Shown piece by piece: positions 46,389 to 57,784 of a stretch of DNA of 64,000 nt (position 1 is its first letter; each line of letters starts with the position of its first letter). Where the stretch lies: NCBI GenBank assembly GCA_963839175.1, contig CAWIUB010000030.1, forward strand, positions 62,001 to 126,000, read 5' to 3'. Under the pieces are notes generated by a model. The model worked only from the letters and a program-made list of their open reading frames with translations, did not search any database and was not told the origin of the DNA. A program made the position numbers and the translations under genes. Origin of the DNA: CAWIUB01 sp963839175 (lineage in GTDB: Bacteria > Actinomycetota > Actinomycetes > Mycobacteriales > Jatrophihabitantaceae).

Positions 46389-46428
46389 ATCGGAGGCTGC
46401 GGCGGAGTCGGAGAGTCGGAGAGTCCTG

Positions 46429-49733
<3,305 letters not shown>

Positions 49734-49737
<4 letters not shown>

Positions 49738-50585
49738 CCGGACCGGTGCAGGAGATTGGCGAGATCGTCGCGCGCGAGCCGGTCGGGGAGTACGTCCAGC
49801 TGACGGTGCGCGCGCCCGGCGTCGCTGCCGGATTCGCACCCGGCCAGTTCGTCGCGGTCGCAGTGGGCGGGCCCGACACAGCCCTGCTCCTGCGCCGCGC
49901 GTTTGCCCTGTTCGCGGCGGGCCCGGACGGCACCATGAAGTTCGTCGTGGCCGAACACGGACTGGGAACCCGCTGGCTGGCGCGGCAACTGGTAGGCACG
50001 AAGCTGGACCTGGTTGGCCCGTTGGGGACGCCGTTCCCCTTGCCGAAGCGCGGAATTCCCGTCGTCCTGGTTGGCGGGGGCTATGGCACCGCGCCGCTGA
50101 TCCCGCTGGCACGCTCGGTTGCGTCGGATTCGCAGATCGAGATCATCGTGGGGGCGGCGTCCAAGACTCGCCTGTTCGGCGCAGAACACGCCGTGGCGAT
50201 CGGTCCTATCACAGTCACGACTGACGACGGGTCCGCGGGTGTCCAGGGCCTGGCAACCGACGTGCTGCCCGCGGCCATCAAGCGAATCGACGCGCAGCAG
50301 GTCTACGCGTGCGGGCCGATGGCCATGCTGCGTGCCGTGGGCGACGTAGCCCGCGAGCACGGCATCCCGGCCTATGTTGCGGTAGAGGAGGCCATGGCTT
50401 GCGGCATCGGCGTCTGCATGACGTGCGTGCTGCCGGTGCGCGACAGCGCCTCCAGCGACGGCGCGTCGCGCTTCGTGCGCTCCTGCGTGGACGGGCCGGT
50501 GTTCCGCGCCGACCGGGTCCGCTTCGACGACGTCGGATCGCTCCCGGACGATCTGCTGGGCGCCGACGCGATGAGGCTGCACTGA
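49734..50585 (+). CDS. pyrK: Dihydroorotate dehydrogenase electron-transfer subunit PyrK
   Basis: 283 residues from the GTG in the carB stop. The FAD domain has RRAFALF (the RxxS-type motif with Ala), the NAD domain has VVLVGGGYGTAPLIPLA and VYACGPMAMLRAV, and a [2Fe-2S] site is formed by Cys residues in EEAMACGIGVCMTCVLPV and SCVDGPVF. With PyrD it forms an NAD-dependent class 1B enzyme. Its presence explains how electrons leave dihydroorotate without quinone. The stop shares a base with the pyrD ATG. Confidence 0.92.
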
Positions 50586-51532
50586 TGGCGGACATGACGA
50601 CCCGGCTGGGGTGGCTCACCCTGCCCAATCCGGTGCTCACCGCCTCCGGCTGCGCCGCGGCGGGTCGCGAGCTCGACCAGTTCTTCGACGTGTCGAGGCT
50701 CGGGGCGGTCGTCACCAAGACGATCATGCCGCGGGCGCGATCCGGGCGGCCCACTCCGCGGATGGCAGAGACGCCGAGCGGCATGCTGAACTCGATCGGC
50801 TTGCAGGGCCCGGGCATCGAGTCGTTCATCGCGAACGACCTGGCCTGGCTGGCCCATCACGGCGCACGGGTGGTCGTGTCGATCGCTGGTGGCACCGCTG
50901 ATGATTTCGCCGCGCTCGCCCAGCAGCTGCGCGACGAGCCGGCCGTGTCGATGCTCGAGGTCAACATTTCCTGCCCGAACGTCGAGGATCGCGGTCAGGT
51001 GTTCGCCTGCGACCCGCTGGCCGCGGCGCGGGTGGTGAGCGCGGTGCGGTCGGCAGCGGACCCGGCAGTGCCGGTGTTCGCCAAGCTCTCACCCGACGTC
51101 ACCGACATCGCCCTAATCGCCCGCGCCTGCGCCGACGCCGGTGCCGACGGGTTGTCGCTGATCAACACGTTGCTCGGCATGGTGATCGACACCGCGACGC
51201 TGGCCCCGGTGTTGGGCGGCGGGACCGGTGGCCTGTCCGGGCCGGCCATCCGTCCGGTCGCGGTGCGTTGCGTCTGGCAAGTGCACCAGGCGGTGCCGGC
51301 CTTGCCGATCCTTGGCATGGGCGGGATCCGCAGCGGTCTGGACGCGCTGCAGTTCGTCCTGGCCGGGGCGTCTGCGGTCTCGGTCGGCACCGCGGTGTTC
51401 GCCGACCCGTCCGCGCCGCTGCGGGTGCTCGCCGAACTGGAGCAGGCGCTCGACGAGCGCGGCTTCGGCTCCGTGTCGGAGGCGATCGGGTTCGCCCATC
51501 GAGCAGGCGACCAGCCGGCGGTATCCGCGTGA
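50585..51532 (+). CDS. pyrD: Dihydroorotate dehydrogenase (class 1B catalytic subunit)
   Basis: 315 residues from ATG 50585 (TGATG with pyrK); longer frames lie inside pyrK. LGWLTLPNPVLTASGCAAAG, KTIMPRARSGRPTPRMAETPSGMLNSIGLQ and LEVNISCPNVED, with the catalytic Cys of class 1 enzymes, are clear. FMN is held by PILGMGGIRSGLDALQFVLAGASAVSVGTA. It oxidises dihydroorotate to orotate and hands electrons to PyrK. GTGA overlap with pyrF. Confidence 0.94.
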   Translation: MADMTTRLGWLTLPNPVLTASGCAAAGRELDQFFDVSRLGAVVTKTIMPRARSGRPTPRMAETPSGMLNSIGLQGPGIESFIANDLAWLAHHGARVVVSIAGGTADDFAALAQQLRDEPAVSMLEVNISCPNVEDRGQVFACDPLAAARVVSAVRSAADPAVPVFAKLSPDVTDIALIARACADAGADGLSLINTLLGMVIDTATLAPVLGGGTGGLSGPAIRPVAVRCVWQVHQAVPALPILGMGGIRSGLDALQFVLAGASAVSVGTAVFADPSAPLRVLAELEQALDERGFGSVSEAIGFAHRAGDQPAVSA

Positions 51533-52356
51533 CCTTCGGTGCGCAACTGGACGCCGCGCTCGACGCGCGCGGCGCACTCTGCGTGGGCATCGACCCGCAC
51601 CGTGACCTGCTGGAAGCGTGGGGGTTGAGCGTCGACGTCGAGGGTCTTGCGCGGTTCGCCGACATCTGCGTGGGGGCGTTCGGCGCACAGCTCGCGGTCA
51701 TCAAGCCGCAGTCGGCGTTCTTCGAGGCGTTCGGATCCGCCGGCGTCGCGGTGCTGGAACGCACCATCGCCGGATGCCGTGCCGCGGGTGCGCTGGTGTT
51801 GCTAGACGTCAAGCGCGGCGACATCGGCTCCACGATGGCTGCCTACGCCCACGCCTACCTCGACCCGGCCTCGCCGCTCGCCGCCGACGCGATCACCCTC
51901 TCGCCGTACCTCGGGGTCGGGTCGCTTGAGCCTGCCTTCGATGCGGTCGGCAAGTACGGCACGGGCGTATTCGTCGTCACCCTGACGTCCAACCCGCAGG
52001 GCGCGCAGGTGCAGCACGCGTTGGAGCCGGACGGTCGCAGCGTGGCGCAGACGATCGTCGACGACATCGCGGCGCGCAACGCGGGAGCCGAGCCACTCGG
52101 CTCGCTGGGCCTTGTCGTCGGGGCGACGATCGGCAACGTGGACGTCGACCTCACGAAGCTCAACGGCTCGATCCTCGCGCCCGGTGTCGGCGCGCAGGGC
52201 GGCACTGCCGACGACGTCCGGCGGATGTTTGCCGGTTCGCTGCGGGCGGTGCTGCCCAGCGTGTCGCGTGAGGTGCTCCGGCGCGGGCCTGACGTGCGGG
52301 CCCTGCACGCCGCTGCCGGGGGTTATGTCGAGCAGTTTGCCTTCCTTCGAGCCTAG
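51529..52356 (+). CDS. pyrF: Orotidine 5'-phosphate decarboxylase (type 2)
   Basis: 275 residues from the GTG in the pyrD stop. GALCVGIDPHRDLLEAWGL, VIKPQSAFFEAFGSAG and the catalytic LLDVKRGDIGSTMAAYA identify the type 2 family; APGVGAQGG binds the phosphate. It makes UMP. Its stop TAG shares CTAG with the stop of a convergent methyltransferase gene. In most actinobacteria the mihF gene and gmk come next. Here a 4.4-kb minus-strand block intervenes and mihF is not seen. Confidence 0.95.
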   Translation: MTFGAQLDAALDARGALCVGIDPHRDLLEAWGLSVDVEGLARFADICVGAFGAQLAVIKPQSAFFEAFGSAGVAVLERTIAGCRAAGALVLLDVKRGDIGSTMAAYAHAYLDPASPLAADAITLSPYLGVGSLEPAFDAVGKYGTGVFVVTLTSNPQGAQVQHALEPDGRSVAQTIVDDIAARNAGAEPLGSLGLVVGATIGNVDVDLTKLNGSILAPGVGAQGGTADDVRRMFAGSLRAVLPSVSREVLRRGPDVRALHAAAGGYVEQFAFLRA

Positions 52357-52958
52357 TCGCGCGTCCAGACGGCGCGGGCGTGCCCGGTGCCGGCCGGCGA
52401 GACGTCGGTGATCTCGAACGAGAGCTCCCGGAGTCCCTCGCCGGCAAACAGCCGCAGCTCGGCAGGGCTGACCGGCCACGGCCGCGTCTCGACAGGATCG
52501 CCGTCGTCTCGCAGGGCACAGCGGACGAAGAGCAGGTCACCCTGCGCGACCGTTGCAGCAATCGCCGCGATCACCTCGGCACGGCGCGGGACGGGCAGCG
52601 ACTGGATCGTGTTGATCTCTACCACGAGCCGGAAACGGCGGCGCCAGGCGGCCGGCAATGCGAGCAGGTCCCGGATCTGGAACTCGACCCTTGAGTCGGG
52701 GAATCGCCTGTGACACCAGTCGATTGCGGTAGGAGATTGGTCGAACGCCGTCACGTCGTACCCACGGCGGGTCAGGTCGGCGGCATCGTCACCCAGACCG
52801 CAGCCCACGACGAGCGCGGGCGGTGAGCCGTTCGGCGGCGGTCCCGCGTCCAGCCATTCGACGAGCACCGGGTGCGGACGCAGACCGGCCCACGGAATTC
52901 GATCGAGATCGTCCCCGACCGAGGAGTAGATCTCGTCGAAGTCGTCCGGTTCGCCGAT
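52353..52958 (-). CDS. Class I SAM-dependent methyltransferase with unclear start codon
   Basis: About 201 residues if read from ATC 52958; GTG 52868 would give 171 but drops conserved-looking sequence (FDEIYSSVGDDLDRIPWAGLRPHPVL). No ATG, GTG or TTG exists in frame between 52868 and the upstream gene's TGA at 52964-52962, three bases before the ATC. SAM motif I is LVVGCGLGDDA, followed by VTAFDQSPTAIDWC and IRDLLALP. The substrate is unknown. It lies downstream of, and in the same frame as, the aldo-keto reductase. It is convergent with pyrF, sharing CTAG. Confidence 0.75.
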   Translation of the reverse strand: MGEPDDFDEIYSSVGDDLDRIPWAGLRPHPVLVEWLDAGPPPNGSPPALVVGCGLGDDAADLTRRGYDVTAFDQSPTAIDWCHRRFPDSRVEFQIRDLLALPAAWRRRFRLVVEINTIQSLPVPRRAEVIAAIAATVAQGDLLFVRCALRDDGDPVETRPWPVSPAELRLFAGEGLRELSFEITDVSPAGTGHARAVWTRD

Positions 52959-52961
52959 GGC

Positions 52962-53912
52962 TCAGCCCTCCCGGGCGGTGATCCGGTCGATCTCTGCCAG
53001 ATCGTCCGCGGTCGGCTGCCAGAGACCGGCGCGCACGTTCGCGGCGACCTGATCGGCCGACGTCGCGCCGGCGATGACGGAGGCGACCGTCGGCTGCGCC
53101 GCGAGACCGCCGATCGCCGCGTCCAGCACGGTGATCGAACGCCCGGCGGCGAAGGCCTCCAGCTGCTCGATGACGTCGAAAGCCGAGTCGGTGAGGACGG
53201 CCTCGCGCCCCCATAGGGCGATTCGGCTGCCGGGCGGCGGCGGCTCGCCGCGGCGGTACTTGCCGGTGAGCAGCCCGCTGGCCAGCGGGAAGAACGGCAG
53301 CAGCCCGATCCGGTACGCCTCGAGCGCTGGAATCAAGTCCTGCTCGATGCCGCGCGCCAGCAGGTTGTATTCGTTCTGTGCACTGATAAATCGTTCCAAG
53401 CCACGGGTGCGCGCGACCCACTCCACGTGGGCCGCCTGCCAGCCGCGGAAGTTCGAGTGGCCGAGATAGCGCACCTTGCCCTCGTGCACCAGGTCGTCCA
53501 GCGCCGACAGGGTCTCCTCGATCGGTGTGGCGGAATCGGGGCGGTGCAGCTGGTAGAGGTCGATCCAGTCAGTGCGCAGCCGGCGCATGGACGATTCGAC
53601 GGCGCGCCTGATGTAGCGGCGGGATCCGCGCGCGCCCCAGTCCTCGCCGTTGGACAGGCCGCGGCGGCGCACATCGCTGCCGAACTTGGTCGCGATCACG
53701 ACGTCGTCGCGCCGGCCCGCGAGTGCTGCGCCGAGTCGCTCCTCGGACGCGCCGTATGAGTCGGAGGTGTCGAACAAGGTGACGCCGTGGTCCAGTGCGG
53801 CGTGCACGACCTCACGCGACTGGTCGGCGGAGAGCTTCATGCCGAAGTTGTTGGTGCCCAGACCCACCACGGAGACGACGAGACCGGATTCGCCGAGCCG
53901 CCGGAAATCCAC
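52962..53912 (-). CDS. Aldo-keto reductase
   Basis: 316 residues. MDFRRLGESGLVVSVVGLGTNNFG is the usual opening. The tetrad is Asp/Tyr in TLFDTSDSYG, Lys in VIATKFG and His in LYQLHRPDS. NADPH phosphate binding is by the C-terminal VIAGATSADQVAANVRAG. RYLGHSNFRGWQ and SAQNEYNLLAR place it with the AKR11/12-like bacterial proteins. The substrate is unknown. It lies 10 bases upstream-side of pntB's end in the same direction, so it is probably read from the pnt transcript. Confidence 0.9.
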   Translation of the reverse strand: MDFRRLGESGLVVSVVGLGTNNFGMKLSADQSREVVHAALDHGVTLFDTSDSYGASEERLGAALAGRRDDVVIATKFGSDVRRRGLSNGEDWGARGSRRYIRRAVESSMRRLRTDWIDLYQLHRPDSATPIEETLSALDDLVHEGKVRYLGHSNFRGWQAAHVEWVARTRGLERFISAQNEYNLLARGIEQDLIPALEAYRIGLLPFFPLASGLLTGKYRRGEPPPPGSRIALWGREAVLTDSAFDVIEQLEAFAAGRSITVLDAAIGGLAAQPTVASVIAGATSADQVAANVRAGLWQPTADDLAEIDRITAREG

Positions 53913-53922
53913 GGCTTCGACG

Positions 53923-55332
53923 CTATCCGACGAGCGTCTTGGTGGCGCTGACGAGCGAAGCCAGCCCCTTTTTCGCGTCGGTGAAGAACATGCTCGTCTT
54001 GGGATCGGTGTACAGCTCGTTGTCGAGTCCCGCGTAGCCGGAGGCCATCGACCGCTTGATCACGATGATCGACTTGGCGTGGTCGACGTTGAGAATCGGC
54101 ATACCCGACACAGCGTTACCCGCCCGGCGCGCGGCCGGATTTGTCACGTCGTTAGCGCCGACGACGAGCGCCACGTCCGTGCGGTCGAACTCCGGGTTGA
54201 CATCGTCCATCTCTTTGAGTTCGTCGTACGGGACATTCGCCTCGGCGAGCAGCACGTTCATATGTCCCGGCATGCGGCCCGCGACTGGGTGGATGGCGTA
54301 GCACACGTCCACTCCTCGCTCCGCGAGCAGCTCGCCGAGCTCGTGACACTCGTGCTGTGCCTGCGCGGCGGCCAGGCCATAGCCCGGCACGATGATCACC
54401 TTGCTCGCGTAGGCGAGCTGGAGCGCCGCGTCGTCGACGGCGATCGACTTCACCGTGCCGCCGGTGCCGGCTGAGACCAGCGTGCCCACCGCGCCGGTGC
54501 CGAAACCGCCCACGATGATGTTGACCACCGAGCGGTTCATCGCGTCGGCCATCAGCTTGGTGAGGATGGAACCGGACGCGCCGACCAGCGCACCCGCGAT
54601 CACCAGTGTCGGGTTGCCCAGCACGAAGCCGGCCATCGCGACCGCGGTTCCGGTGAACGCGTTCAGCAGCGAGATGACAACGGGCATGTCGGCGCCGCCG
54701 ATCGGCAGCACCATGAGCACCCCGAAGATCACGGCGAGCAAAGCGACGCCGACGAGCACCGCGACGTTGTGCGCGCCCGCGATCACCCACACGCCGCCGC
54801 CCGTCGCGGCCAGCGCGACGGCCGCCATGGCGATATGCGAACCCCGAAACGACACCGGCTGGCTCCAGTAGCCCTGCAGCTTCGCGGCCGCGATCAGCGA
54901 GCCAGAGAACGTCGTGCAGCCGATGACGATGTCGAGGATCGTCGCGGTCGCGGTTCCGGCTGGGAGGTGCGGGCTCTGGTTGTAGTCGACAATCGCGATA
55001 AGCGCAGCGGCGCCGCCACCGACCGCGTTGAACAGGGATACCAGTTGTGGCATCGCGGTCATCGCGATGGTGCGTGCTGTGTATAGCCCCCACGCCCCGC
55101 CAAGCAACGCGCCGGCGATGAGCACGAGCCAGCGGGCAGCGGTCATGTCCGCGCCGCCCTGCCCGGTGGCAACGGCGACCAAAGCCGCGGCGATCGCGAC
55201 GAGCATGCCGAACGCGGAGACTTGATTGCCGCGCCGCGCGGTCGCGGGGGAGTTCATCAAGTGCAGGCCGAGCACGAAGCACACCGCGCCGAACAGCGAC
55301 GCGAACCGGATGCCGATCTCTGTGCTGCTCAC
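53923..55332 (-). CDS. pntB: NAD(P) transhydrogenase subunit beta
   Basis: 469 residues from GTG 55332, which overlaps the stop of the preceding subunit (GTGA); the frame stays open further but without conservation. About eight to nine membrane helices come first (IGIRFASLFGAVCFVLGLHLM onward, GGADMPVVISLLNAFTGTAVAMAGF). The NADP-binding domain III follows, with VIIVPGYGLAAAQAQHECHEL, YAIHPVAGRMPGHMNVLLAEANVPYD and DVALVVGANDVTNPAAR. The enzyme couples proton flow to hydride transfer from NADH to NADP. Confidence 0.95.
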   Translation of the reverse strand: MSSTEIGIRFASLFGAVCFVLGLHLMNSPATARRGNQVSAFGMLVAIAAALVAVATGQGGADMTAARWLVLIAGALLGGAWGLYTARTIAMTAMPQLVSLFNAVGGGAAALIAIVDYNQSPHLPAGTATATILDIVIGCTTFSGSLIAAAKLQGYWSQPVSFRGSHIAMAAVALAATGGGVWVIAGAHNVAVLVGVALLAVIFGVLMVLPIGGADMPVVISLLNAFTGTAVAMAGFVLGNPTLVIAGALVGASGSILTKLMADAMNRSVVNIIVGGFGTGAVGTLVSAGTGGTVKSIAVDDAALQLAYASKVIIVPGYGLAAAQAQHECHELGELLAERGVDVCYAIHPVAGRMPGHMNVLLAEANVPYDELKEMDDVNPEFDRTDVALVVGANDVTNPAARRAGNAVSGMPILNVDHAKSIIVIKRSMASGYAGLDNELYTDPKTSMFFTDAKKGLASLVSATKTLVG

Positions 55333-55646
55333 GACGCAGCCTCGTCCTTGGTTGCCGTCCGGGCCGGCCGTTTCTTGAACATCTCCAGCATCCGGTCCGT
55401 CACGAGGTAGCCGCCGACGACGTTCGCTGCGCCGAACGCGGCGGCGATGAACATGAGCACGTAGCCGACGGCGCCCTGCACGTAGCCGGCGAGGATGATC
55501 ACGCCGACGAGCACCACGCCGTGAATAGAGTTCGCGCCGGACATCAGCGGCGTGTGCAGCGTGGCGGGCACCTTGCTGATCACCTCGAAGCCGACCAGCA
55601 GGGCCAGCACAAAGATCGTCATGTCCCCGACGAACGAACCGGTCAT
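55329..55646 (-). CDS. pntAB: NAD(P) transhydrogenase subunit alpha, membrane part (PntAB)
   Basis: 105 residues. Three hydrophobic helices form domain IIa: MTIFVLALLVGFEVISKVPATLHTPLMSGANSIHGVVLVG and GAVGYVLMFIAAAFGAANVVGGYLVTDRML. The KVPATLHTPLMSGANSIHG block is diagnostic. In Proteobacteria such as E. coli this is fused to the NAD domain; here it is separate, as in Rhodospirillum and actinobacteria. ATGA overlap with pntAA and GTGA overlap with pntB. Confidence 0.94.
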   Translation of the reverse strand: MTGSFVGDMTIFVLALLVGFEVISKVPATLHTPLMSGANSIHGVVLVGVIILAGYVQGAVGYVLMFIAAAFGAANVVGGYLVTDRMLEMFKKRPARTATKDEAAS

Positions 55647-56803
55647 GCCGAGGCCTCCTTGTCCAGCAGGGCGGCAGTCGCGGCCTGGACGACCTGCCCG
55701 CCATGGGTGATGACGACGCCCGCCGCGATCTCGTCGCCATCGGCGAGCAGCTGATCGATCGCGAGCGCCCCGTCGTCGGACACGAGATGAAGCAACAGCG
55801 CGCCGATGTTGCGCGCGTACGAGTTTGACGCCGACGTGGCCATCTGGGACGGCAGGTCGCCGGCACCGATGACCGTTACGCCGTTGTCGGACACGAGCGT
55901 CTCGCCCGGCTTGGAGATCTCGACGTTGCCGCCGAGCTCGGACGCCGCCATATCGACGATCACCGAGCCGGGTCGCATGCCCGCCACCGCCTCGGCGGTG
56001 ACCATGAGCGGTGGTCGACGCCCCGGCACCTGTGCGGTGGTAATGACGACGTCGTGTTTCATGATGTGGTCGGTGAGCTCGGCTTGCTGCGCGGCCTGCT
56101 CCTCGGCGGTGAGCGCGCGGGCGTACCCGCCTTCGCCGGCCACCGACTCGACAGACTTCAGCTCCACGAATTGCCCCCCGAGCGACTTGACCTCGTCGCG
56201 ACTGGCTGGGCGCACGTCGTAGGCGCGGACAATCGCACCCAGGCGCCGCGCCGTACCGATCGCCTGCAGGCCCGCGACGCCGGCGCCGAGAACGAGGACC
56301 TCCGCTGGTTTGGACGTGCCGGCCGCGGTGATCAGCAGCGGGAAGAACCGGCCGAAGCTGTCGGCCGCGACCAGGACGGCCTTGTAGCCCGCGACGTTGG
56401 CTTGCGACGAGAGCGCGTCCATACCCTGCGCGCGGGAAAGGGTGCGCGGCAGGCCGTCGAGGCTGATCGCAGTCACGCCGCGCCGCGCGAGGTCGAGCAT
56501 GGCCGGGGCATTCAGCAGCGGCTGCAGCAGACCGACGACGGTCTGCCCGTCGCGCAGCCGATCTCCTCCTACCGGTCCGACGCTCACGACGACATCCGCG
56601 TCGGCAAGCACCTGCTGCTCGGTTGCAAGCTCAGCTCCCGCCAGCGCGTACTCCTCGTCGGAGAACCAAGCGGCCGCACCGGCACCGGCCTGGACGGATA
56701 TGGCGAGCCCCGCGTCGCCCAACCGCCGCACGGCGTCGGGGGTCAGCGCGACACGGCGTTCCCCGGACGCGTCCTCCTTGAGAACTCCGACCCGTAACGC
56801 CAT
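55643..56803 (-). CDS. pntAA: NAD(P) transhydrogenase subunit alpha, NAD-binding part (PntAA)
   Basis: 386 residues from ATG 56803, preceded by GGGGAGG; the frame extends far upstream antisense to gmk but without conservation. It resembles alanine dehydrogenase: RVGVLKEDASGERRVALTPDAVRRL, LVLGAGVAGLQAIGTARRLGAIVRAYDVRP, and the NAD loop DVVITTAQVPGRRPPLMVTAEAV. VDMAASELGGNVE follows. First gene of the pntAA-pntAB-pntB operon. It faces gmk across 92 bases. Confidence 0.94.
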   Translation of the reverse strand: MALRVGVLKEDASGERRVALTPDAVRRLGDAGLAISVQAGAGAAAWFSDEEYALAGAELATEQQVLADADVVVSVGPVGGDRLRDGQTVVGLLQPLLNAPAMLDLARRGVTAISLDGLPRTLSRAQGMDALSSQANVAGYKAVLVAADSFGRFFPLLITAAGTSKPAEVLVLGAGVAGLQAIGTARRLGAIVRAYDVRPASRDEVKSLGGQFVELKSVESVAGEGGYARALTAEEQAAQQAELTDHIMKHDVVITTAQVPGRRPPLMVTAEAVAGMRPGSVIVDMAASELGGNVEISKPGETLVSDNGVTVIGAGDLPSQMATSASNSYARNIGALLLHLVSDDGALAIDQLLADGDEIAAGVVITHGGQVVQAATAALLDKEASA

Positions 56804-56881
56804 AGCAGCCGACCTCCCCGACCGTCCGGATGCGAGTACCCGCACCCTAGCGGCGCAGTCCGCACACGGACATGATCCCGG

Positions 56882-56887
56882 TAACCT
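56882..56887 (+). promoter_or_regulatory. -10 box for a possibly leaderless gmk mRNA
   Basis: TAACCT ends 8 bases before ATG 56896 with no Shine-Dalgarno between. The transcript would therefore begin at or next to the start codon. Confidence 0.45.
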
Positions 56888-56895
56888 TCTGGCCA

Positions 56896-57471
56896 ATGTC
56901 GAAGCACCCGCCCGCCGGCCGGCTGACCGTGCTGTCCGGGCCGTCAGGTGTGGGCAAGGGGACCGTCGTGGCGGCGGTGCGGGAGCGGTACCCGCAGATC
57001 TGGGTCTCCGTGTCGGCCACCACCCGCGCGCCGCGCCCCGGGGAGGTTGACGGCGTGCAGTACCGATTCGTCGATCGGCCGTCGTTCCTCGCGATGATCG
57101 AGGCGGGGGAGTTGCTGGAGTACAACGAGCACTTCGGAAACCTGTACGGAACGCCGCGCAAGCCGGTATTGGAGCACCTTGCGGCGGGAATTCCCACGCT
57201 GCTGGAGATCGAGCTGCAGGGGGCGAGGCAGGTTCGCGCCCAGCTGCCGGACGCCCAGTTCGTTTTCCTGGCACCGCCGTCCTGGGACGAACTGGAACGC
57301 CGGCTGTCCGGCCGCGGAACCGAATCGCCGGATCTGGTCGCCCAGCGCCTGGTCCGCGCTCGTATGGAGCTGGCTGCCGGGAGCGAGTTCGACGCCGTCC
57401 TGATCAACGACGACGTCGAGCGCGCGGCGGCGCGGTTGGTAGCATTGATCGAAGCGTCCCCTACTCATTGA
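56896..57471 (+). CDS. gmk: Guanylate kinase
   Basis: 191 residues from ATG 56896; ATG 56872 is in frame but lies upstream of the -10 box. The P-loop SGPSGVGKGT, the GMP site SATTRAPRPGEVDGVQYRFVD, EYNEHFGNLYGTP and LLEIELQGARQVR are all normal. It phosphorylates GMP to GDP. gmk-rpoZ-coaBC-metK-priA is a standard actinobacterial run. mihF, usually immediately upstream, is not in the 92-base gap. Confidence 0.95.
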   Translation: MSKHPPAGRLTVLSGPSGVGKGTVVAAVRERYPQIWVSVSATTRAPRPGEVDGVQYRFVDRPSFLAMIEAGELLEYNEHFGNLYGTPRKPVLEHLAAGIPTLLEIELQGARQVRAQLPDAQFVFLAPPSWDELERRLSGRGTESPDLVAQRLVRARMELAAGSEFDAVLINDDVERAAARLVALIEASPTH

Positions 57472-57509
57472 GGACGAATCACCGCAGACGAACCGAATCG
57501 AGTCGAACT

Positions 57510-57773
57510 TTGTCCGGAACCGTGTCGGCCCCTGAGGGCATCACCAACCCGCCAATCGACGAGCTGCTCGAGCGGGCGCAGTCGAAGTACGCCCTGGTCA
57601 TCATCGCGGCCAAGCGTGCCCGGCAGATCAACGCCTACTACAGCCAGCTCGGCGACGGCCTGCTCGAATACGTCGGCCCACTAGTCGAGACCGCTCCGCA
57701 GGAGAAGCCGCTGTCGATCGCGCTCCGCGAGATCAACGGCGACCTGATCGAATACAAGCCCGCCGAGGCCTGA
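57510..57773 (+). CDS. rpoZ: RNA polymerase subunit omega
   Basis: 87 residues from TTG 57510; GTG 57522, or TTG 57468 overlapping the gmk stop, are alternatives. APEGITNPPIDELLERAQSKYALVIIAAKRARQINAYYSQLGDGLLEYVGPLVE is the actinobacterial omega sequence, ending PLSIALREINGDLIEYK. It helps fold beta-prime and, in some bacteria, forms part of a ppGpp site. It lies between gmk and coaBC as expected. Confidence 0.93.
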   Translation: MSGTVSAPEGITNPPIDELLERAQSKYALVIIAAKRARQINAYYSQLGDGLLEYVGPLVETAPQEKPLSIALREINGDLIEYKPAEA

Positions 57774-57784
57774 GCCGGTTCGCC

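Noticed and set aside
55643..57274. Extension of the pntAA frame to 57274
   Set aside because: The extra 157 codons are antisense to gmk and have shadow-frame composition (Arg/Pro/Ala-rich). A Shine-Dalgarno and family N-terminus mark 56803.
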